From Pedobacter frigiditerrae (GTDB lineage Bacteria > Bacteroidota > Bacteroidia > Sphingobacteriales > Sphingobacteriaceae), in contig NZ_JAVTSS010000002.1 in NCBI RefSeq assembly GCF_032678705.1, positions 1,178,001 through 1,242,000 of the forward strand: a DNA stretch of 64,000 nucleotides. Reading direction: 5' to 3'. The notes beneath the pieces were generated by a model. It ran no database searches and was not told the origin of the DNA. It saw nothing but the letters and a program-made list of their open reading frames with translations. The number at the start of each line of letters is the position of its first letter. Position 1 is the stretch's first letter. Positions 43,909 to 51,057 of this stretch are shown here, one piece after another. Position numbers and translations under genes: made by a program.

Positions 43909-45224
43909 CGTTTAAATATTTTTTGAAATGCAGACACCAAAAATAGTGATTTTAACATCATTATTCCTTGTTGGCGTGTTTTGGGGATAAATAAAAGATA
44001 GAATGTGGAGATGAAGCAGGCAATTAATGTAGCGATAGATGCGCCAACGCCACCATATAAAGGAATTAACCACAAATTAAGCAAAACGTTAATAATTGCG
44101 CCCGTTAAAGTCCTGTAAAAAGAGATTTTGGTATAACCTTCTGCTAACAAGAACTGTGAACTTGCTACTCCTAGAAATACAAAAATGCCCGACCAAATAT
44201 GGATAGACAACATTGGTCCAGCGCCTTCAAATTTCGTGTCGTAAATAAGGTGAATAATATCATTAGCAAATATGCTGATAAAGATGGCTACAGGTAAACT
44301 GATTAAAACCAATAAATCGTAAAGATTTTTTAAACGTTTTTGATAACGTTCTAAATCCGTTTTACGAGCATTTATAATTGCTGGAAAAACAGAAGAAATA
44401 ATTGAAGTTGGAATAAAAAACCAAGCTTCACTTAAATTTGCTGCGGCGCCATAAATACCAACGGCTGCACTTCCAACTGATTTCAGCATTACTTGGTCAA
44501 TTTTCATATAAACCGTAACCATCACTGCAGACAATATCAATGGGAAAGATTGCTTTAATAGTTTAATGCCCCTTGTTTTATTAAAACTCCAATTAAATAT
44601 GCTAATGCCCTTATTTTGATAAGTGATGATTAAACCAGTTGCCAAAATGAAGGCATCAAATACCAATACCAGCACTAAATATATTAAGGGTAAGCCCAGC
44701 AATACCACTGCAAACTTCAACCCTGTTGTAATAAATAAACAGCTATTTTGTACATGAACAACATACTTTGACTGTACTTGAGATTGGAAATAGGCATCTA
44801 TTACGTTAAAGGATTTAAACACCGAAATAAAGGAAAGCAATACAACAAATGTGCTTAAATTATCTCCTGGTGTGGCTGAGAAATAATGGAATATTAAATA
44901 AATACCAATTGTAATAGGGATTAAAGCGCTATTGGTAATTAACCTTAAGCATAAAGCTGTACCCAATATTTCATCACGTTTGTTAGGTTCATTTATAATT
45001 TCCCTAATGATAAATGTATCTAAACCCAAGGCACCCACAGCACCCGTTATGGTAACTAATGCCAATACAAAGCTTAAATCGCCAAATAATTCTGGGCCTA
45101 AATAACGGGTAACAACAAGTGAAGCTGCTAAGCCTAAAACCTTCCCGAACATTAACCAACCCGTATTTTTTAAATACTTGTTTAATGCTTGTTCGTCAAA
45201 ACCTTTTAGAAATGGTAGCTTCAT
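43905..45224 (-). CDS. Polysaccharide flippase (Wzx/MOP family)
   Basis: Moves lipid-linked glycan units across the inner membrane. The 439 aa hold about 12 hydrophobic helices. Recognisable N-terminal region: WLMFGKVLGLAASLVVTRYLGPELFG (in two adjoining pieces), typical of Polysacc_synt proteins. It lies with glycosyltransferases and methyltransferases that would build the unit. A Wzy-type polymerase was not identified. Confidence 0.87.
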   Translation of the reverse strand: MKLPFLKGFDEQALNKYLKNTGWLMFGKVLGLAASLVVTRYLGPELFGDLSFVLALVTITGAVGALGLDTFIIREIINEPNKRDEILGTALCLRLITNSALIPITIGIYLIFHYFSATPGDNLSTFVVLLSFISVFKSFNVIDAYFQSQVQSKYVVHVQNSCLFITTGLKFAVVLLGLPLIYLVLVLVFDAFILATGLIITYQNKGISIFNWSFNKTRGIKLLKQSFPLILSAVMVTVYMKIDQVMLKSVGSAAVGIYGAAANLSEAWFFIPTSIISSVFPAIINARKTDLERYQKRLKNLYDLLVLISLPVAIFISIFANDIIHLIYDTKFEGAGPMLSIHIWSGIFVFLGVASSQFLLAEGYTKISFYRTLTGAIINVLLNLWLIPLYGGVGASIATLIACFISTFYLLFIPKTRQQGIMMLKSLFLVSAFQKIFKR

Positions 45225-45254
45225 TAACGCAAAGATGTAAAAATAATTGAGGTT

Positions 45255-45842
45255 TTAGGTTAATGGAGCACCAACAGCAATATCACATCTGTGGTTTGGT
45301 TGTCCGTGGGCAGGATTTAACCTTTGACCTTTTTCATTTAATAAAGGGACTTGTGTTGTAGTTGCTGTAGGTTGTGTAACAGTAACTTTTGGATTAGGTG
45401 TACTAATCACGGCTTGAGTAGGTTTTGAGTTTAATGGAGCGCCAACAGCAATGTCACATCTGTGATTTGGTTGTCCATGAGCAGGATTCAACTTTTCTCC
45501 TTTTGCATTTACTGTCGCAGTTTGAGTCGCAGGTGTGGTTGTAACGGCTGTCGGTGCTGTAACAGGTTGAGCGACTGTTGTAGTTTGAACAGCGGATGTT
45601 GTAGTTTTTGCAGGAGAATTTAATGGAGCGCCAACAGCTATATCACAGCGATGCCCAGGTTGCCCATGAGCTGGATTTAACCCACCTGAAGTGCCAACCG
45701 GATTTACAACTGGAGTTTTTATTCGCTGATTTAAACTGGCTAAATCTTCTGGTTTAGCTACATAATTCTGAGTAGGTTCAGGTTTTTTTGTGTTACAAGA
45801 GGTGAAGCCAACAATTACCAAAATGTAAAGTAAACGTTTCAT
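45255..45842 (-). CDS. Lipoprotein with three copies of a His/Cys motif
   Basis: Function unknown. A signal peptide ends in a lipobox (VGFTSC, Cys16). The mature protein is low complexity (Thr, Ala, Pro, Val) with three near-identical motifs of about 20 residues: LNPAHGQP-x-HRCDIAVGAPL at residues 55-74, 118-137 and 175-194. Each has two His and one Cys in fixed spacing. The linkers are 40 residues or so and poorly conserved. It ends right after the third motif. It sits 4 nt from a DinB-like gene on the same strand. Metal or cofactor binding is inference. Confidence 0.75.
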   Translation of the reverse strand: MKRLLYILVIVGFTSCNTKKPEPTQNYVAKPEDLASLNQRIKTPVVNPVGTSGGLNPAHGQPGHRCDIAVGAPLNSPAKTTTSAVQTTTVAQPVTAPTAVTTTPATQTATVNAKGEKLNPAHGQPNHRCDIAVGAPLNSKPTQAVISTPNPKVTVTQPTATTTQVPLLNEKGQRLNPAHGQPNHRCDIAVGAPLT

Positions 45843-45846
45843 AAAT

Positions 45847-46374
45847 TTATACTTTTTGTTTCTTAAACCCTTTTTCTATTCTTACTAATTGTTTTAAATG
45901 ATGATTTAAGTGGATTTCAATAAATCTTAGCCACTGTCCTGCATTTAAATAACCTAATCTCGGATGTTTTGTCCTGATTTTTGGGTCTGCTTTTTTAATC
46001 TGAGGCAAAACTTGTATCAGTTGTAATTCAAAATCTGTCATAAATTGTTCAGCACCCATCAAGTTAATTTTTTTAACCCTTTCGGCTAATCTTTTAGGTA
46101 CTTTATATTTCTTTCCAGGAGGAAGAGCACCAAAAAATAAAATCATTATTGTTGCAAAATGAGCAGGTTTTTTTTCTCCATCACCCTTTATGCAGTTATT
46201 CAAAGCCATTAAAGATAATAGACTGGAGTCAAAGATGTGAGAATAGACTTCACTATAACTCCAACCACCATTTATTGGAGTTAAAACAAAATCTTCTTCG
46301 CTTTTTGTAGCTAATTTAGCCTTATAAGCATTTACTATTTTCGTAATCGATTTATAAACACGGGATGTATTCAT
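45847..46374 (-). CDS. DinB-like four-helix protein
   Basis: Seen: PINGGWSYSEVYSHIFDSS and RFIEIHLNHHLKQLVRIE, giving His residues at positions fitting the DinB/YfiT metal site. 175 aa, no signal peptide. DinB-like proteins are often bacillithiol or thiol transferases, but the cofactor is unknown in Bacteroidota. It is in a tight minus-strand run with the HAD phosphatase and the triple-motif lipoprotein. Confidence 0.75.
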   Translation of the reverse strand: MNTSRVYKSITKIVNAYKAKLATKSEEDFVLTPINGGWSYSEVYSHIFDSSLLSLMALNNCIKGDGEKKPAHFATIMILFFGALPPGKKYKVPKRLAERVKKINLMGAEQFMTDFELQLIQVLPQIKKADPKIRTKHPRLGYLNAGQWLRFIEIHLNHHLKQLVRIEKGFKKQKV

Positions 46375-46400
46375 TTAATAAAGTTAGAACTATTTCTCAT

Positions 46401-47090
46401 TTAAAAGTGATTTAACAACTCTTCTAAATGAAAAATTTGCCATTCTACATCATCAGGTTTTTCTGCATTTAGCGGATTAAAAAAAATAGCTTTCAGTCCA
46501 AAATCTTGCGCACCGCGAATATCTGCTTCTAAGCTATCTCCAATCATGATGCTTTCTTCTTTAGTGGCTGATGCTTTAGCCAAAGCGTGTTCGAAAATGA
46601 GTTTGTTAGGCTTGTTTACTCCAACATCCTCTGAGATTATCACGTTTGTGAAATATGGATTCAAGCCAGAAAGATGCATTTTAGTTAGCGTAGTTTCTTT
46701 AAATCCGTTAGAAATAATATGTAATTGATATTTTTTTTGAAGGTAAGCTAACACCTTTTCAGCCCCAGCAAATAAGTTAGTTTTGGTCGGACTAATTCTT
46801 ACATAATCATCCTCAAATTGGTGAGGAACGTGCTCTGGTTTGATGCCTAAATCTAAAAATGTTTTCCTAAAACGCTCTTGCCTTAAATGCTCCTTTGTAA
46901 TTTCTCCTAAATGATATTGTTGCCAAAGGCGATGATTATTCTCGGTATATCTTTCTATAAATTCAATGGCCGATTGCAAGCCCAAAGTTTTTAATTGATA
47001 AACTTCATAAAGCTCTAATAAAGTTTCTTGTGCATTGCGGTCAAAATCCCAAATGGTATGGTCAAGGTCGAAGAAAATATGTTTAGTCAA
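46401..47090 (-). CDS. HAD-family nucleotidase (YjjG-type)
   Basis: Cytoplasmic phosphatase; YjjG members dephosphorylate non-canonical pyrimidine nucleotides. HAD motifs: FFDLDHTIWDFD (motif I, DxDxT), IISNGFKE (motif II), and GDSLEADIRGAQDFG (motif IV). The 229 aa length and the IWDFD after motif I match YjjG. It lies downstream of upp on the same strand, which fits pyrimidine metabolism. Confidence 0.88.
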   Translation of the reverse strand: MTKHIFFDLDHTIWDFDRNAQETLLELYEVYQLKTLGLQSAIEFIERYTENNHRLWQQYHLGEITKEHLRQERFRKTFLDLGIKPEHVPHQFEDDYVRISPTKTNLFAGAEKVLAYLQKKYQLHIISNGFKETTLTKMHLSGLNPYFTNVIISEDVGVNKPNKLIFEHALAKASATKEESIMIGDSLEADIRGAQDFGLKAIFFNPLNAEKPDDVEWQIFHLEELLNHF

Positions 47091-47099
47091 TTTGAATAG

Positions 47100-47342
47100 T
47101 TATAAGTTTCCTTCATGTAAATCCCAAATAGGGAAACACATTTCATAATCGTTCCAAACAATATCTCCAAATTCAATTTTGAAATTTTTGAATTCTTTTT
47201 TATCCAAATATTTTTTAGTCATTGGGTTTTTAGCAGATTGTAAAAAATCAGTAAAATCAATCGTACGTTCCTGCCCATCAGAAAATACAAATCTAATTTT
47301 AAAGTCTTCTAAATAATCTGCTTTATTAATCTCTATAACCAT
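47100..47342 (-). CDS. DUF2442 protein (80 aa)
   Basis: Small uncharacterised protein; the pattern FKIRFVFSDGQERTIDFTDFL and the end CFPIWDLHEGNL fit DUF2442. It is 2 nt after the DUF4160 gene on the same strand. Such pairs recur across bacteria and have been suggested to be toxin-antitoxin-like, without proof. No active-site residues are visible. Confidence 0.75.
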   Translation of the reverse strand: MVIEINKADYLEDFKIRFVFSDGQERTIDFTDFLQSAKNPMTKKYLDKKEFKNFKIEFGDIVWNDYEMCFPIWDLHEGNL

Positions 47343-47344
47343 AA

Positions 47345-47647
47345 CTATAGTTTTTTAGTAATGATTTCTGGTTCTATTGCTTTGTTGTAAACAAAAAATT
47401 CAATCCATTTGTTCACGATGTCAAGCTTATACGCTTCTACAAAAGTACTGAAATTCTTTAGGTTTTTCTTGTCCAAAGGTTTCTTGCCTTTAACATCTGT
47501 GATTCTAATTTCTTTAAAAACACCATCAACAAAAATTATTTCAGCTTTACTTTCCATACCCTGATATTTCCCATGTACATGAATTGGCTTATGTTCATTG
47601 GAATAGAATAAGATTATTAAACCTAAATATTCGTATAATTTTGGCAT
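47345..47647 (-). CDS. DUF4160 protein (100 aa)
   Basis: Small uncharacterised protein with the family features IILFYSNEHKPIHVHGKYQG (conserved HxHVH-like region) and SKAEIIFVDG. The paired DUF2442 gene follows directly. Upstream lies upp, 21 nt away. If this is a toxin-antitoxin pair the His-rich motif would be the candidate active or metal site; that is inference. Confidence 0.75.
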   Translation of the reverse strand: MPKLYEYLGLIILFYSNEHKPIHVHGKYQGMESKAEIIFVDGVFKEIRITDVKGKKPLDKKNLKNFSTFVEAYKLDIVNKWIEFFVYNKAIEPEIITKKL

Positions 47648-47668
47648 TTTTCAGTACTTAATTGATTT

Positions 47669-48313
47669 TTATGACTTAATTCCAAAAGCCAAATCTCCAG
47701 CATCGCCCAAACCAGGAACAATATAAGATTTACTGGTCATTTCCTCATCAATAGCACCTAGCCATAAATCTGCTTTAGGTAAGTTAGCTCTGACGTGTTT
47801 GATGCCTTCTGTACTTGCGATGGCGGCTACAATGTGTAGTTTTTCAATTTTATAACGATTAATTAATTCCTTGGCACAAAGTACCATACTTAATCCTGTG
47901 GCCAACATTGGGTCGACCAAAATTACCGTTTTCCCTTCTAAATCAGGTGCAGAAATATGCTCCATCTGGATGATAAAGTCTCCACTTTTTTTGGTTTTGC
48001 GATAAGCAGTGATGAATGCACAATCTGCCTTGTCAAACACATTTAACAAGCCTTGTTGCATCGGTAAACCAGCTCTTAAAATAGTGGCTAATACGGGTTG
48101 CTCTTTTAAAATCTTACTTTTAGCAATGCCAAGTGGTGTCTGGGTTTCAATTTCCGTATAAGTTAAGGATTTACTGATTTCATAAGCAAAAAATTCTCCC
48201 AACCGTTCTAAGTTTTTGCGGAAACGCATCGAATCTTTTTGAATCGTTTCATCCCTCATTTCGGCAATGAAGGTATTGGCAATAGAATTTGTTCTGCTTA
48301 AGTCGAAAATCAT
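47669..48313 (-). CDS. upp: Uracil phosphoribosyltransferase
   Basis: Pyrimidine salvage: uracil plus PRPP to UMP. The PRPP loop VILVDPMLATGLSM (about residues 130-143) and the uracil-binding YIVPGLGDAGDLAFG (about residues 196-210) are intact. 214 aa. TATCTTTA, one base from a -7 element, lies just before the ATG. It is first in a run with DUF4160, DUF2442 and the YjjG-type phosphatase. Confidence 0.94.
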   Translation of the reverse strand: MIFDLSRTNSIANTFIAEMRDETIQKDSMRFRKNLERLGEFFAYEISKSLTYTEIETQTPLGIAKSKILKEQPVLATILRAGLPMQQGLLNVFDKADCAFITAYRKTKKSGDFIIQMEHISAPDLEGKTVILVDPMLATGLSMVLCAKELINRYKIEKLHIVAAIASTEGIKHVRANLPKADLWLGAIDEEMTSKSYIVPGLGDAGDLAFGIKS

Positions 48314-48343
48314 ATCATAAAGATAAGGAAAAACTGCGGCTTT

Positions 48344-48430
48344 GTCATTCTGAATGCAATGAAGAATCTCATTTGAGGAAGTAATAATTTTCTTTTTTTA
48401 CTTGAGATTCTTCGCTTCGCTCTGAATGAC
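48344..48430. repeat. Imperfect inverted repeat (GTCATTC...GAATGAC)
   Basis: Left arm GTCATTCTGAATGCAATGAAGAATCTCA and right arm TGAGATTCTTCGCTTCGCTCTGAATGAC (each given as the visible arm in two words) are imperfect inverted copies around a T-rich spacer. It uses the AGAATCT and GTCATTC words of the dispersed family. It lies between upp and the deacetylase-like gene. Confidence 0.75.
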
Positions 48431-48477
48431 AATTTAATTTTTCCCTACTGACTTCGTGTCTTAGGGGCCAAACCTTT

Positions 48478-49785
48478 TTAATCCAAAGAATTCTTTAACA
48501 TTTCATCATAAACAGCTTTCCAGCCTTTCCATTTGCCACTTTCAGAAAGCGATTCATTATGCCATAAGCTACAGAATGTTCCATTTACCAATTTAACATT
48601 CGACATTAATTCATCCACTTTGGCAATGGCTTCGATTGGTTTTAACTTTAGATATTGTTGTAAAGTCACATCCATCACAGCGAATGGGTGTACTTTTAAA
48701 TAGGTTTGTTTTTCTAGTTGTAAATCATACCAAAAAAATGAAGTACAAGTACCTGCTCTAAAGCCAACTTGAGAAGCATAACCCATCGAATAATCGTGAT
48801 TAATTCCGGCTTTTATTAATTGTAAATAGGTTTGAGGTAAATGTATCTTTAAAAAATGTTGCCTAGAAGCATCAATTTTTTTCTGCGTTATTTCCTGCAA
48901 GGCAATCAGCTCTTCATTTATCTTTTTCGTTTCAGTATTTGAAGCATAAGATGGATGAATACCAATTTGTGCATTTTGAGAAATATCACTTATTAGGGTT
49001 TTAAAGGCATCATCTTCTGGGTTTATGTTCTGGTCATATTCTTCATGACCTTTTCTAGCCAATAAGAAAAAGAAAATTGGTTTAAGCCTATACTGAGTAT
49101 GGATTTCGGTTAGATATTCATAGGTGTCAAAAGGGTCATTTTGACCTAAGCCCGTTTTAAGTATGTCAACAATTTTATCGGTGTTTAAGTTTACAGCGGC
49201 CTTAATTATTCGAGCAGTATTTTTTATTAAGCCGCTCGATTTAAATTGGAAAGCCCTATCTACATCAACTGTTGGCACAAATTGAAACTTCCTTCTGCCG
49301 AATGTTAGATTGGGGAATTTTTTGACCAAGATATTCTTTAAAATAATGGCCCAATTATCAATTATTGGGGTTTTTAAAATAGCTAATTTGTATTGTAAAC
49401 TTACTTCAGCAGGATAGCGTTGATGTTCATCTGCTTCAAATGGTAAATATTCTTCGTATCTACTCAAGAAGTAAAACGAAGCGGCAAAAACGTCAAATGG
49501 CAATGCCCCATTTTCAACTTTGAAAGGAACTTGTTGGTCACCAAATACAGTAAGGTTAACATCTATTGGCTCAAGCTTATGTTTTAATAATAGAGGAGAG
49601 CAACCAAAGAAAGGTTCATCGCCCAATGGCAAATCATTATAGCTAATTTTAGGTAAGCTACTTTTAGCAAAGTCTGCAGCAATGCTAGTAAATTCAAAAT
49701 CGCAAATTAAAATCTCCCTGAAAATAAAATTGAATATATATTTTATTCGAGGAGTAACTTTAGGTGTGTAAATTAACAAAGGCAT
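48478..49785 (-). CDS. Polysaccharide-deacetylase-like protein (NodB fold, DUF7033-type)
   Basis: Probable cytoplasmic deacetylase-like protein of the NodB fold. The motifs seen are PTVDVDRAF (Asp), GIHPSYAS (His), VGFRAGTCTSFFWYDL (Arg) and a late LWHNESLSE (His). At 435 aa it has an extra N-terminal domain of about 170 residues compared with simple deacetylases. No signal peptide is visible, so a sugar-modification role inside the cell is suggested. It lies alone between two intergenic repeats. Confidence 0.8.
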   Translation of the reverse strand: MPLLIYTPKVTPRIKYIFNFIFREILICDFEFTSIAADFAKSSLPKISYNDLPLGDEPFFGCSPLLLKHKLEPIDVNLTVFGDQQVPFKVENGALPFDVFAASFYFLSRYEEYLPFEADEHQRYPAEVSLQYKLAILKTPIIDNWAIILKNILVKKFPNLTFGRRKFQFVPTVDVDRAFQFKSSGLIKNTARIIKAAVNLNTDKIVDILKTGLGQNDPFDTYEYLTEIHTQYRLKPIFFFLLARKGHEEYDQNINPEDDAFKTLISDISQNAQIGIHPSYASNTETKKINEELIALQEITQKKIDASRQHFLKIHLPQTYLQLIKAGINHDYSMGYASQVGFRAGTCTSFFWYDLQLEKQTYLKVHPFAVMDVTLQQYLKLKPIEAIAKVDELMSNVKLVNGTFCSLWHNESLSESGKWKGWKAVYDEMLKNSLD

Positions 49786-49864
49786 AATTGCTTAAAGATA
49801 TTCCTAAAAGTTAAATGTTGTAGTAAGAAAATGTAAAAGTTTTGAACTATTATGTAATCTTTAG

Positions 49865-50374
49865 CTAGAAGGTAACATTCAATCCTTTATTAGGATAATT
49901 TGCCCTTACACTTTTTCTTGTTCCAGCTTTTACAGCATGGAGGATGTTCATTTGGTCATCAAATAAATCATACAAAATGCTATTGCTTAAGCTTAAACTT
50001 TGCAAGGAAGTTACATTTTCAATCTCCAAATAAACATTTGTAGCCTCATTATCTCGCTCAAAACCCACATAAGTAGCAGTTAGATTTTTCCCGTTAATTT
50101 TATATTGAAGATTAGTGTTCATGTATTTTTTCACCAGTTCATCCATTGCTTTATGCATGGCTGGTTTATTCAAATCAACTTTTGTTTTAAACTGTTTTGC
50201 CAACACGGTTTCAAAATCATCAGTATAGATGCGGCAGCTAATCTCTAAATTTTTTTCTTTAGAGTTAAATTCTATCTCTGTTGTACTCACGTGTAGTGGA
50301 TGTTTAACTGATGGTTCCAAAAAAAATGGAAAAATCATTAAAGCAAGTAACAATTTTGAATAGATAGCTGCCAT
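49865..50374 (-). CDS. DUF6702 protein, exported
   Basis: Function unknown. An N-terminal hydrophobic stretch (about residues 5-22) acts as a signal peptide, and HPLHVSTTEIEFN with the domain SCRIYTDDFETVL follows. 169 aa. It diverges from hupE/ureJ and M1 genes; these three occur together in other Bacteroidota. TAGCTTTG at 50434-50441 on this strand is an exact -7 match about 60 nt upstream. Confidence 0.82.
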   Translation of the reverse strand: MAAIYSKLLLALMIFPFFLEPSVKHPLHVSTTEIEFNSKEKNLEISCRIYTDDFETVLAKQFKTKVDLNKPAMHKAMDELVKKYMNTNLQYKINGKNLTATYVGFERDNEATNVYLEIENVTSLQSLSLSNSILYDLFDDQMNILHAVKAGTRKSVRANYPNKGLNVTF

Positions 50375-50433
50375 TTGTTTACGATTTTGTTAAAATGATA
50401 AAAAAGAATTTATTTTTAGCGTGTCAAAAATAA

Positions 50434-50441
50434 CAAAGCTA
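50434..50441 (-). promoter_or_regulatory. -7 promoter element TAGCTTTG of the DUF6702 gene
   Basis: Exact TAnnTTTG match on the minus strand, about 60 nt from the ATG. No -33 TTG seen. Confidence 0.45.
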
Positions 50442-50462
50442 TACGAATAACACACATTCATT

Positions 50463-51047
50463 ATGCCATTAACAGATTTTCTGTTTTATTTCAAGTTAGG
50501 TTGGTCGCACATTGTGAGTTTAGATGCCCTAGACCATCAATTATTTATACTGGCGCTAGTAACTGTTTACACTTCTAAAAACTTAAAGCAGGTTTTAATT
50601 TTGGTTACTGCTTTTACAATTGGACATTCCTTAACTTTATTGTTAAGCGTTTTAGATATGATTAGATTTTCAAGCAAATGGGTAGAATTCTTAATACCTT
50701 GCACCATATTCATTACAGCACTAAGTAATTTATTTAAAAAGGATTTTTCGAGAAAAGCAGTAAATACAAATTACTATCTTGCATTGCTGTTTGGGCTAGT
50801 CCATGGAATGGGATTTGCAAACTCGGTAAGAATGATGTTGGCCAAAGACCAAAATATTGGCTGGGGCTTATTTGGTTTTAATGTGGGTTTAGAAGTTGGA
50901 CAAATTGCTTTTGTCATCATCATTTTATGCGCAACTTGGGTCGGATTATCTTTTTTTAGAATCAAAAGAAGAGATTGGGTTATATTTTTATCAGCAGCCG
51001 TGTTTAGCCTGGCTTTAAAAATGGCTTTAGAACGAATTCCTTATTAA
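50463..51047 (+). CDS. HupE/UreJ-family membrane protein
   Basis: Integral membrane protein of the HupE/UreJ family, some of which carry nickel or cobalt. The 194 aa show about six hydrophobic segments, the motif SLDALDHQLFILAL and FGLVHGMGFA. Metal-binding His are present, but family members in this context have no proven substrate. It ends 10 nt before the M1 gene, so the two form an operon. Confidence 0.83.
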   Translation: MPLTDFLFYFKLGWSHIVSLDALDHQLFILALVTVYTSKNLKQVLILVTAFTIGHSLTLLLSVLDMIRFSSKWVEFLIPCTIFITALSNLFKKDFSRKAVNTNYYLALLFGLVHGMGFANSVRMMLAKDQNIGWGLFGFNVGLEVGQIAFVIIILCATWVGLSFFRIKRRDWVIFLSAAVFSLALKMALERIPY

Positions 51048-51057
51048 TCAATATACG

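Noticed and set aside
35727..45224. Wzy polymerase or chain-length regulator for the glycan cluster
   Set aside because: No additional polytopic or Wzz-type protein was found among the genes of the cluster; the flippase is the only polytopic one.
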